From the NCBI GenBank assembly GCA_024405265.1, contig JAKSOZ010000013.1, forward strand, positions 1 to 40,143: a stretch of DNA of 40,143 nt. Reading direction: 5' to 3'. Below the pieces are notes generated by a model that saw only the letters and a list, made by a program, of their open reading frames with translations, made no database searches and was not told the DNA's origin. The translations under genes were made by a program, and so were the position numbers. This document shows, piece after piece, positions 1-7,776 of the stretch. Origin of the DNA: Kiritimatiellia bacterium (GTDB lineage Bacteria; Verrucomicrobiota; Kiritimatiellia; RFP12; UBA1067). The first letter of the stretch is position 1. Every line of letters starts with the position of its first letter.

Positions 1-60
1 TTTTCGCTAGCGAGTACGATTGCCCCCAAATTCGCCGACACGCTGACAAGGCAAAAGTAG
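1..60 (+). CDS. possible 3' end of a gene entering from the left (unidentified)
   Basis: The first frame is open from the window edge to a TAG at 58-60 and encodes about 19 residues ending in DTLTRQK. It would converge on the murC-murB gene, which ends at 91. The fragment is too short to assign to a family. The other frames here are either stopped or continue antisense to murC-murB. The remaining 30 bases hold only a weak five-pair hairpin (TCCCC/GGGGA) overlapping the murC-murB stop codon, with no T-tract. This call rests on reading frame alone. Confidence 0.25.
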   Translation, partial: FSLASTIAPKFADTLTRQK

Positions 61-90
61 GGCTCTCGGCTCGACTTCCACAGTCCCCGT

Positions 91-1932
91 TTAGGGGATG
101 CCGCGAACTTCGGGGATTAAGGTTATGCCGAAGCGGTAGTGGACTTTATCTCGCATGAGCTTCGCAAGCGCGAGAACATCGCTTGGCGTTGCGCCTTCAC
201 CCGCCACGATCACATTCGCGTGCTCCTCCCAAACATACGCTCCGCCAACACGAATCGATTTCGCCCCAGCCGCCTCCAAAAGCCTACCCGCATAGTCGCC
301 TTCGGGATTCTTGAAAAAGCTTCCCCAAGTATGCGCCGGAAACTTCTTCCTACGACTCAAATAACAGCTCGCATCTTCGGCGAATTCGAGATTCTCTTTA
401 AGCTCGAAATCTTGGATTTCGCCATCGATAGCGCTCGTTCGATATCCGAAGCCGCAATCCTTAACGTCGAGCCAGACACCGTCGACTTTAACCCGCTTAA
501 GGACTTCGGATATCTCATGACCGAACGCTCCCGCGTTCATCTTTATCCAGCCGCCGATCGTACCGGGAATACCGACCATCCAAGGAATACCAAGCGTAGC
601 GCCGGGTCTACCGGCAGGCTCGGAAGTTTTGACATACACTTCGTTCGTCCTGAGATCGCTCTTCCAAGTATTGGAGCCCATTCCGATATAATGAACTCTT
701 CTAGGAGAAATCTCGCCCTTTTTCGCCATCTTCGCGAGTTTGATGATATCCCCCGCTCCGAGCAAAAGCGTCAAATCCCCGTCTTCATGTGAAAGCGCCG
801 CGTGAGTCCAGGCTTCTTCCAAGCTTCGCGCGAGGTAGAAGCGAGGCTTTCCGGAAGCGTCAGAGAAATCATGTTCCCGGCACTCCTTATAGAGATCGGC
901 GATAGTACCGCCTTCGATTCTCGGCTCGAACGCCGCGTAAGTCGGCGCCAAGACGACCTCGTCGGCCAAAGCGAAGACTTCCGGGAAGCTCTTCAAAAGC
1001 GCGCGAGTACGCGAATAGCGATGAGGCTGGAAAATGACGCGCAACTTCCCTTTCGTGATCTTCCTCGCCATCTCGATCGCACACTTGATTTCCGTAGGAT
1101 GATGAGCGTAGTCGGTATAAACTCCGTCCGTGACTTTCTCGAATCTGCGATCAGGGAGCGAGGCGATCGCCTCCGGCAGCGCTTTCATGATATCGTCTTC
1201 GGAATGTCCGCGCCTAAGCGCAACTTCTACCGCCGCGCGCGCATTTCGGCGGTTATGGCTCGCGAGCGCCAAATAAGGTTCAAAACGTTCGAGAAGTTCG
1301 AGGGGCTTAAGAAGTTCCGAGTCGATAACGATTTTCGCCTGACGCTTGGCGGTTTCGAAACATTCGAAATAAGCTTTCTCGGTCTTGAAGTGATCGGGAT
1401 GATCGTATTCGCATTTGTTGACGACGAGAATCGTAGGGTGATATAAAGCGAGAGTACCGTCCGATTCATCCGCTTCGACGACAAGAACCCCTTTACCGGC
1501 ATGCGCGACCGGGAAATCTCCCGTTTCTCCTCCGATCGCCCAAGCGACATCCTCGCCCAAAAGTTTCAGCAATTTGGCGATGAAAGTCGAAGTCGTCGTC
1601 TTCCCGTGGCTTCCGCAGACCGCTATCGACTCGCGGCTCGAAACGATTTCGGCGAGTTTTTCGCCGCGATAGACTACCCTTCCCTCGAAAGACTTCAGTT
1701 CCTTTTCGTCATCATGTACGGCAGGCGTTATGACCAACTCGTCGATATCCTTAACATGACTTTCGTCGTGTCCGATTTTCACTTCGATACCTAGCGATTC
1801 GAGATAGTCCGTTCTCGGTGATGATTTCAAATCACACCCGCTTACCTCATGACCCTGATCTTTGACGAGCACCGCCAGCGCCGCCATGCCGACGCCGCCG
1901 ATACCCATGAAATGGATTCTCTTCTTGTGCAT
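91..1932 (-). CDS. murC-murB: compact MurC-MurB fusion: UDP-MurNAc--L-alanine ligase / UDP-N-acetylenolpyruvoylglucosamine reductase
   Basis: This cytoplasmic bifunctional protein (613 aa) covers two consecutive peptidoglycan-precursor steps. MurB reduces UDP-GlcNAc-enolpyruvate to UDP-MurNAc, and MurC adds L-alanine using ATP. Residues 1-405 are MurC: GIGGVGMA (10-17), ATP loop GSHGKTTTS (107-115), VEADESD (152-158), AHHPTEI (276-282) and FQPHRYSRT (301-309). Residues 412-613 are MurB: GMGSN (417-421), GIPGTIGG (454-461), YRTS (497-500, the catalytic Arg region), GSFFKNP (537-543, the catalytic Ser region) and PEVR (607-610). Both halves are short. MurC has lost most of the stretch between DHPDHF (178-183) and NRRNARAAVEVA (228-239), and MurB has lost part of its FAD domain between GSN and GIPG. 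The key motifs survive, so it is probably functional. Its start lies a few bases from a -10 box shared palindromically with ddl. Confidence 0.93.
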   Translation of the reverse strand: MHKKRIHFMGIGGVGMAALAVLVKDQGHEVSGCDLKSSPRTDYLESLGIEVKIGHDESHVKDIDELVITPAVHDDEKELKSFEGRVVYRGEKLAEIVSSRESIAVCGSHGKTTTSTFIAKLLKLLGEDVAWAIGGETGDFPVAHAGKGVLVVEADESDGTLALYHPTILVVNKCEYDHPDHFKTEKAYFECFETAKRQAKIVIDSELLKPLELLERFEPYLALASHNRRNARAAVEVALRRGHSEDDIMKALPEAIASLPDRRFEKVTDGVYTDYAHHPTEIKCAIEMARKITKGKLRVIFQPHRYSRTRALLKSFPEVFALADEVVLAPTYAAFEPRIEGGTIADLYKECREHDFSDASGKPRFYLARSLEEAWTHAALSHEDGDLTLLLGAGDIIKLAKMAKKGEISPRRVHYIGMGSNTWKSDLRTNEVYVKTSEPAGRPGATLGIPWMVGIPGTIGGWIKMNAGAFGHEISEVLKRVKVDGVWLDVKDCGFGYRTSAIDGEIQDFELKENLEFAEDASCYLSRRKKFPAHTWGSFFKNPEGDYAGRLLEAAGAKSIRVGGAYVWEEHANVIVAGEGATPSDVLALAKLMRDKVHYRFGITLIPEVRGIP

Positions 1933-1941
1933 TACGACGTG

Positions 1942-1968
1942 TATTATACCACAAAATATGGTATAATA
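1942..1968. promoter_or_regulatory. palindromic divergent promoter between murC-murB and ddl
   Basis: TATTATACCA (1942-1951) and TGGTATAATA (1959-1968) form a perfect 10-bp inverted repeat around a 7-nt spacer. Each arm contains an extended -10 box, TGGTATAAT, pointing outward. On the plus strand TATAAT (1962-1967) ends 7 nt before the ddl ATG. On the minus strand TATAAT (1948-1943) ends 10 nt before the murC ATG. No convincing -35 is visible for either. Transcription would begin at or within about 4 nt of each start codon. Confidence 0.7.
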
Positions 1969-1974
1969 TCACCC

Positions 1975-2880
1975 ATGAATAAGATAGTAGTTTTGATGGG
2001 CGGAGTTTCGAGCGAACGCGAGGTCTCGCTCGTATCCGGCACCAATGTCGCCGAGGCGCTTAAAAGCCTCGGCAAATATGAAGTGACCGCGCTTGATTTG
2101 ACCGAGGAGCGTCTTCCCGAGCTTCCCGTCGGCACCGACAAAGTTTACATCGCGCTTCATGGCGGATGGGGAGAAAACGGAGGCGTTCAGGAAGCGCTCA
2201 ACCGACTTAAGATTCCGTATACCGGGCCCGGCGTCAAGGCGTCGCAGATCGCGATGGATAAAATCGCCACGAAAGAAACGCTCAAGGCTTTCGGCGTTCC
2301 CACAGCCGAATTCGCCTTCTTGACCAAGGACGAGACCGACGTCGATATTGAACTTCCCGTCGTCGTCAAAGCGCCTAAAGAAGGTAGCTCCGTCGGCATC
2401 TACAAGTGCGATACGAAAGAAGAGCTTACTCTCGCCATCTCCAAAGCGCAGGAAATCGACGCCGACTCGCTCGCGCTGGTCGAGAAGTATATCCCCGGTC
2501 GTGAGTTCACGGTGGCGGTCGTCGACGGTAAAGCTTGGCCGGTTATCGAAATCGTCGCCAAGAACGGGTGGTACGGTTACGAAGAAAAGTATAACAGCGA
2601 AGAAACGCGCTATCCCTTCCTTGAACCGACAACCGAAAACTTGCCCTTGATCGAGAAAATGCAGAAGCTCGCGACCGAAGCTTATAACGCCGTCGGATGC
2701 CGCGGTGTGACACGCGTCGACTTCAGAGTGACTCCCGAAGGAGAAGCTTTTGTCCTTGAGCTCAACACTTCGCCCGGCTTCACGTCTCATTCGCTCGTGC
2801 CCAAGTCGGGCATGAAAACGGGGCTTTCGTTCGCCGAAGTCTGCGATACAATTCTAATGAAAGCCGATTACGACCGATGA
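1975..2880 (+). CDS. ddl: D-alanine--D-alanine ligase
   Basis: ATP-grasp ligase (301 aa) that makes D-Ala-D-Ala for the peptidoglycan pentapeptide. Family motifs are in order: GGVSSEREVSLVSG near the N-terminus, HGGWGENGGVQ (usual form HGxxGEDGxxQ), IPYTGPG, KAPKEGSSVGI, EKYIPGREFTV, VTRVDFR and ELNTSPGFTSHSLVPKSG at the metal/ATP site. The frame is open from 1849, but the ATG at 1975 gives the canonical N-terminus and sits just after the -10 box. The stop overlaps the ftsQ start (ATGA), which suggests translational coupling. Nothing is obviously missing. Confidence 0.95.
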   Translation: MNKIVVLMGGVSSEREVSLVSGTNVAEALKSLGKYEVTALDLTEERLPELPVGTDKVYIALHGGWGENGGVQEALNRLKIPYTGPGVKASQIAMDKIATKETLKAFGVPTAEFAFLTKDETDVDIELPVVVKAPKEGSSVGIYKCDTKEELTLAISKAQEIDADSLALVEKYIPGREFTVAVVDGKAWPVIEIVAKNGWYGYEEKYNSEETRYPFLEPTTENLPLIEKMQKLATEAYNAVGCRGVTRVDFRVTPEGEAFVLELNTSPGFTSHSLVPKSGMKTGLSFAEVCDTILMKADYDR

Positions 2881-3713
2881 AGAAACCGAAAAATCAAATC
2901 AAGACCCATAGCCCCAAGCAAGCGGCATTAATTTTCACGGGGCTTTCCCTCATCTCCGCAATTGCGATAGGAATCGTTTTCGGCTACAATTCGCTTCGAA
3001 ATATTTATCTCGAACAGTGCGTCATCACCGATCTTAATCGACAAGTGGAAATCAACCATGGTAAAATGGTCGACGGAGAGGTCATCCGCGAGAAGTTAGG
3101 CCTTAAAACAGGCGCTAACCTCGCGCTCATCGACTTCAAGACGAAGCGCGAGGAAGCGCTCAAGACGACACCGAACATCCGCAATATCTCGATCTCGCGA
3201 CATCTCCCCGATCGCATAACCGTCGACGTGGAAGAACGCTCTCCGATCGCCAGAGTCAATATCCGCGGCAAAAAAGCCGTTTCCGGCAAGGTGGTCGACA
3301 CGGACGGAGTCGTCTTTATCTGGCAGCGCGGGACGAATATGTTGCCGACGATACGCGAAGCTGACGCGCCGGGAACTCATCCCGGAGCGCACTTGAGTGG
3401 GCGGGCTTTAGCCGCGTTAAGAGTGATTGAAGCTTGCCAAGAAGGAGACTTGCGCGAACTCGGTATTCTTGAAATCGACGCGTCGAAGAACGATTATCTT
3501 CTGGCTACGTTAGGCAATTATTCGCGTGCCAAGATCGCTTGGAATCAGATGAACGATATCGATTCCTTCGAAAGCCGCGACAGTATGCTCAAACAGCTTG
3601 AATTCCTTACCAAGGCCGTTCGCAGCCACATCAGCGATGATCAGTCGGTGATATGGAACGCGACGGACACTTCCGGTAAAATCTATGCCGATATTAAAGG
3701 AGCCGTGCTATGA
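2877..3713 (+). CDS. ftsQ: cell division protein FtsQ
   Basis: Single-pass inner-membrane divisome protein (278 aa) linking early and late division proteins. It has a basic cytoplasmic tail (1-15), one membrane segment (about 16-37) and a POTRA-like domain (about 48-115), including the stretch PNIRNISISRHLPDRITVDVEE typical of FtsQ/DivIB (named here only by its first and last residues: P159-region to VEERSP). The remainder is the variable beta domain. It lies between ddl and ftsA with four-base ATGA overlaps on both sides, the classical dcw order. Sequence similarity in this family is low, so the call rests on topology, the POTRA pattern and position. Confidence 0.88.
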   Translation: MKKPKNQIKTHSPKQAALIFTGLSLISAIAIGIVFGYNSLRNIYLEQCVITDLNRQVEINHGKMVDGEVIREKLGLKTGANLALIDFKTKREEALKTTPNIRNISISRHLPDRITVDVEERSPIARVNIRGKKAVSGKVVDTDGVVFIWQRGTNMLPTIREADAPGTHPGAHLSGRALAALRVIEACQEGDLRELGILEIDASKNDYLLATLGNYSRAKIAWNQMNDIDSFESRDSMLKQLEFLTKAVRSHISDDQSVIWNATDTSGKIYADIKGAVL

Positions 3714-4915
3714 GCACCAATATTTACGCCGCGCTTGAAATCGGAACAACGCGCACTGTACTAGCCGTCGGCGAAGGAGAAGTCGGAGGGCGACTCAAAG
3801 TCATCGGGCATACCGAGATTCCTTCCACTAACGTACGTAAAAGCCAGATCTTGAATATCGCCGATGCCACTCAATCGGTCAAGAGCGTTATTCAATCCGC
3901 GGAGGAAAAGCTTAAGGGTAACGCCTATTCGCTTAATCTTTGCACTGCGTATTTGGTGGTCTCCGGCAACCATATCGACACGATTCCCTTCTCCGGCTCG
4001 ACCGCTATCGGCGGGTCCAAGGTCAGCGACGAGGAAATAAACGCGGTAATCAACGCTTCGCGAAATTACCCGATTCCCGAGTCTCGCGAGCTTTTGGACG
4101 TAATAGACCAAGATTACGTTATCGATAACTTAACCGGTATTTCCGCCCCCAAGGGCATGTCGGGAAGAATCCTCAAGCTCAATACTCTTCACATCATCGC
4201 CGATAAGAATCGAATCGAAGACGCGAAGACCGCTGCCGAGAACGCTCGAATCGAGATCGAAGAGCCGCTGTTGGCCGTTACTTCCGCCGCGGAAGTCGTT
4301 CTGGAAGAGCATGAGAAAAAGAACGGCGTCTTGGTGCTTGATTTGGGCGGAGGCTCGACCGGCTATAGCGTATATTCCGACGGCTACCTCGTCTCCGCCG
4401 GAGTTATCGGAGTCGGCGGCGACCATATCACCAACGATATTGCGCATGCGTTTCAAACCACGAACGCGCAAGCGGAAGCCCTTAAAGTCAAAGAAGCGAG
4501 CGCGAGCTTAAGCAGCTTGAATGATATGAGCGCGCGCGTGAAAATCCCGAGCTCCAATCCGCTCATGGATAATCGCACTATCTCCCGCAGAGCTTTGAAC
4601 ACCGTCGTAAACGCTCGCGTTAAAGAACTTTTCAAGGTCATTCGCGATACCTTGGAAGAGCGCGACCTATTGGTTAGAATGCACAGCGGAATCGTCCTGA
4701 CCGGAGGCGGCGCGAAATTGAACGATCTCGACGAAGTTGCTCAGCAAATCCTTGGCTTGAACGTAAGAATCGGTCGACCTATCCATGTCGATGGGCTTGA
4801 AAACGAGCCGGAATCTTACGCATACGCTGCGGTCGCTGGAGCGCTACTATACGCTCATCGCAACGCTGACGATTCCAATTTCTTCAGTTCATTCTTCGGG
4901 AGGATTTTCAAGTGA
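3710..4915 (+). CDS. ftsA: cell division protein FtsA
   Basis: Actin-fold ATPase (401 aa) that tethers FtsZ to the membrane. The phosphate-1 motif LEIGTTRT lies at 9-16, the 1C subdomain covers roughly 80-160 (SGSTAIGG to SGRILKL), phosphate-2 LDLGGGSTGYSV lies near 209-220, and the adenosine motif VLTGGGAKL is near 330. The C-terminus ends in SNFFSSFFGRIFK, a short amphipathic helix of the type that anchors FtsA to the inner membrane. The start overlaps the ftsQ stop and the stop overlaps the ftsZ start, so ftsQ, ftsA and ftsZ look translationally coupled. An SD-like GGAGG for ftsZ lies in its last codons. Confidence 0.95.
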   Translation: MSTNIYAALEIGTTRTVLAVGEGEVGGRLKVIGHTEIPSTNVRKSQILNIADATQSVKSVIQSAEEKLKGNAYSLNLCTAYLVVSGNHIDTIPFSGSTAIGGSKVSDEEINAVINASRNYPIPESRELLDVIDQDYVIDNLTGISAPKGMSGRILKLNTLHIIADKNRIEDAKTAAENARIEIEEPLLAVTSAAEVVLEEHEKKNGVLVLDLGGGSTGYSVYSDGYLVSAGVIGVGGDHITNDIAHAFQTTNAQAEALKVKEASASLSSLNDMSARVKIPSSNPLMDNRTISRRALNTVVNARVKELFKVIRDTLEERDLLVRMHSGIVLTGGGAKLNDLDEVAQQILGLNVRIGRPIHVDGLENEPESYAYAAVAGALLYAHRNADDSNFFSSFFGRIFK

Positions 4916-6012
4916 TGAATACGACCTCCGCTATTTTACTTATCGGCGTCGGCACTTCCGGATGCGAAATCACTCGTGGAGTCTCCCGAGCCTTCGGCGA
5001 AAATCTTCGTTACATTCTTGCGGATACCGACGCTCGTACCGGTCAAGCCGGAGGCCCTTTCGTGCTTCTGGGAGGTAATCGCCTTTCGGGAAACGGCGCG
5101 GGCGGTGATATCGTTCAGGCACGCATGGCGACCGAGGAGTCCGTGGGCATTCTCGATGCTCATCTCGAAGGCGTCAGGCTCGCGGTTATCGCTACTTGCC
5201 TCGGTGGCGGCACAGGAGGTGGAGCCACGCTTGAAATCGTGAAGCGCCTTCAAACTCGCGGCATTCCTTCAATTGTCTTCGCTACCACGCCGTTCGTTCA
5301 TGAAGGCGAAACCGTTCAGCGAGCCGCCCGTGGAATAATGTCGATGATCGAGCAAGAGGCGAACTCGATCTTCTTCTTGCCGTTAGACAAACTCGTTTTG
5401 CCTGATGACAACATGAAAGTCGGCATGAATAACGTCGTCAGTACCATGGCTTCGGCAATCACGCTTTTTTGGCGATTGGTCGAAAAGCCCGGCTTCATCC
5501 GTCTTGATATCGAGCGCCTCCGCCATATCGTAACAGGTGCCGGTCGCGGCAGATTCGCCGTCGTCACGACTCGTGGCGAAGACCGAGCCCAAGAAGCGAT
5601 TGATCGCCTCAAGCGTTCCGAGTTGCTTTCCACCGCTTCCGGTGCCGTTCGGACGATTGTTTGTGGAGTTCTCGCCGGCGATGACCTGAAACTAAGTGAG
5701 CTTGGTATCATTTCCGAGGGCGTCCAAACCGCCTTCTCGCGAAACGCCGCGTTTCATCTTTCGACGGTTAACGACGAAGAAACGTTCCATGATAAGCTTT
5801 CCGTCGTGACCCTCATGTTCGAATCGAATGAAAACGAGACCAAGTCCAAGGGCGAAGGCGGGCTTACTCGCAATGTGAAGAAAGTCCGTAATCCGCTTAC
5901 GATCGGGCCGATGAATCGCGGACGCTTCAATAACGTCGAATCGACGATTTGGCACGGTCAGAATCTCGACGAGCCGACTTTCATTCGCGAAAACATATCT
6001 TTGGAGTTCTAA
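4912..6012 (+). CDS. ftsZ: divergent cell division protein FtsZ
   Basis: Tubulin-fold GTPase (366 aa) expected to form the division ring. The tubulin signature is GGGTGGG (98-104) rather than GGGTGTG, followed by TPFVHEGE in the usual place. The C-terminus ends in a recognisable tail, LDEPTFIRE, matching the DIPxFLR peptide that binds FtsA. The T7 synergy loop, normally NxDFADV, reads RLDIERL (197-203). The first Asp is kept, but the Asn and the catalytic Asp corresponding to D212 of archaeal FtsZ are replaced by Arg. GTG at 4912 lies 8 nt after GGAGG (4899-4903). ATG at 4915 (365 aa) is the alternative start. The dcw position supports the FtsZ call despite the divergence. Confidence 0.9.
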   Translation: MMNTTSAILLIGVGTSGCEITRGVSRAFGENLRYILADTDARTGQAGGPFVLLGGNRLSGNGAGGDIVQARMATEESVGILDAHLEGVRLAVIATCLGGGTGGGATLEIVKRLQTRGIPSIVFATTPFVHEGETVQRAARGIMSMIEQEANSIFFLPLDKLVLPDDNMKVGMNNVVSTMASAITLFWRLVEKPGFIRLDIERLRHIVTGAGRGRFAVVTTRGEDRAQEAIDRLKRSELLSTASGAVRTIVCGVLAGDDLKLSELGIISEGVQTAFSRNAAFHLSTVNDEETFHDKLSVVTLMFESNENETKSKGEGGLTRNVKKVRNPLTIGPMNRGRFNNVESTIWHGQNLDEPTFIRENISLEF

Positions 6013-6015
6013 GGA

Positions 6016-7776
6016 ATGATCACGCGCGACGGGCATATCCATGTTTTACCGATCCACGTAGCTAACAAAATCGCTGCCGGCGAAGTCGTGGAAAGACCCG
6101 CGAGCGTAGTCAAGGAATTGTTGGAAAACTCCATCGACGCGGGTGCCAAGTTGATCAAAGTCATGATCGAGCAAGGCGGCCGAAAGTCGATTTCGGTGAG
6201 TGACGACGGAGTCGGAATGACGAAAGACGATGCGCTCTTGTCGCTTGAACGTCAGGCCACTTCCAAGATTCTCGACGTAGACGATATCGAGAAAATCGAC
6301 ACATTGGGATTTCGTGGCGAAGCGATTCCTTCTATCGCTTCCGTCTCGCGATTTTCGATGACCACCCGTCGTCATGATAGCGACGAAGCCACCACGCTTA
6401 CCGTGAATGCCGGAGTGCTCGTTAAAATCGGCGTCGCCGGCTCTCCTCCCGGTACCATTATCGAGGTCAAAGACTTATTTTGCAATGTTCCCGCGCGGCG
6501 TAAGTTCTTGAAAAGCGTCGCGACGGAAGAGTCGCACATCCGTCGCATCGTCACGGTTCATGCCCTAGCCCATCCCGATATCGCCTTCACTCTCATTGTC
6601 GACGGGCGCGAAGTTTTACGATTATCCCCCGCGTCCAAGATCGAAGATCGTATTCTTGATCTTTTCGGAGGTGAAACGGTTGAGGCGATGCTCCCGATAC
6701 GCCAGAGCGAAACCGGCGACATCAAAGTATTCGGTTCGATCGAAAAGCCGAATTTGACCATTCCCACGAGGCACGACCAATACGTATTCATCAACGGCCG
6801 TCCCGCTACCGCCCCGGCGATTCAGTACGCGCTTAAAGAAGCCTACCCTTCGTCCTTGCGCGATATTAAACCCGCCGCGGTTTTATTCATTACGCTTCCT
6901 CCGACTCAGGTAGACGTTAATGTTCACCCGACCAAGCGCGAAGTACGCTTCCGTGATAACGGCGCAGTCAAGCGCGCGGTTATGGAAGCGGTTTCTTCGG
7001 CGATAACGTTCAAGCCGACTCTACCCAAGATTGAAGAACATCCTAAGTCCGAAACCCGGGAACCGGAGTTTACAACTCCCTTATCGTATACTCCTCGCCT
7101 TACCACTACCCCTACGACTCCCTCTACACCTACCCCGCCCTCGCCCGCTCCCGCTCCGGTCGCGATGGAGTTCGCGCTTGACGGGGAATCGACGGAAACG
7201 AAGCCATGGAAGTGGTTCAAGTATCTCGCAACCACCGACTCCGGCTTCCTTCTGATCGAAACCGATTCCGGTCTCGTGACCGTTCATCCGATCGCCGCGC
7301 GCGAAAGAATCACTTTCGAGAAACTTCTCGCAGCAGAATCTTCGCCTTCAGCTCAAGCCTTATTGATTCCTGAAATCATTAAACTCTCTTCCGTCGATTA
7401 CGCTCGAATTAAAGCTTCGCTTAAAGAGATTCGGGCGATGGGATTTCAGATCGAAGAGTTCGGTGATGATACTTTCAAAGTCGACGCGGTTCCTCAGCTT
7501 ATCGATACGCTTTCGCCCAGAGGAGTTCTAGAAACGCTCGCTAACGATCTTGCCGACAGTTCCGCTCGCAGAGGAGATAAGTGGCGCGAAGAGTTGATCG
7601 CGAAATCCGTTTCTTCCTCCCATGCTCGCGCAATCAACAACCTTGATAAAAAAGGCGCCGAGAGTCTTATCGAAGAACTCTCGGCTTGCAAAATGCCTTA
7701 TATCTGTCCTCGCGGCAAACCGGTGATGATCTTCACCTCGACGCGAGAGCTTAATCGCAAGTTCAACCGCGATTAA
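6016..7776 (+). CDS. mutL: DNA mismatch repair protein MutL
   Basis: GHKL ATPase (586 aa) that links mismatch recognition to downstream repair. N-terminal ATPase motifs are ELLENSIDAGA (34-44), DDGVGM (63-68) and GFRGEA (98-103). A transducer domain with NVHPTKREVRF follows, then a Thr/Pro-rich linker (about 355-395) and a C-terminal dimerisation domain ending with CPRGKPV and a FNRD tail. The endonuclease motif DQHAxxExxxxE found in most nicking MutLs aligns with TVHPIAARERITFE (about 421-434), so the DQH triplet is lost. ATG follows the ftsZ stop by 3 nt in TAAGGAATG. The gene converges on the GH95 gene, and the two stop codons overlap in TTAA. Confidence 0.93.
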   Translation: MITRDGHIHVLPIHVANKIAAGEVVERPASVVKELLENSIDAGAKLIKVMIEQGGRKSISVSDDGVGMTKDDALLSLERQATSKILDVDDIEKIDTLGFRGEAIPSIASVSRFSMTTRRHDSDEATTLTVNAGVLVKIGVAGSPPGTIIEVKDLFCNVPARRKFLKSVATEESHIRRIVTVHALAHPDIAFTLIVDGREVLRLSPASKIEDRILDLFGGETVEAMLPIRQSETGDIKVFGSIEKPNLTIPTRHDQYVFINGRPATAPAIQYALKEAYPSSLRDIKPAAVLFITLPPTQVDVNVHPTKREVRFRDNGAVKRAVMEAVSSAITFKPTLPKIEEHPKSETREPEFTTPLSYTPRLTTTPTTPSTPTPPSPAPAPVAMEFALDGESTETKPWKWFKYLATTDSGFLLIETDSGLVTVHPIAARERITFEKLLAAESSPSAQALLIPEIIKLSSVDYARIKASLKEIRAMGFQIEEFGDDTFKVDAVPQLIDTLSPRGVLETLANDLADSSARRGDKWREELIAKSVSSSHARAINNLDKKGAESLIEELSACKMPYICPRGKPVMIFTSTRELNRKFNRD

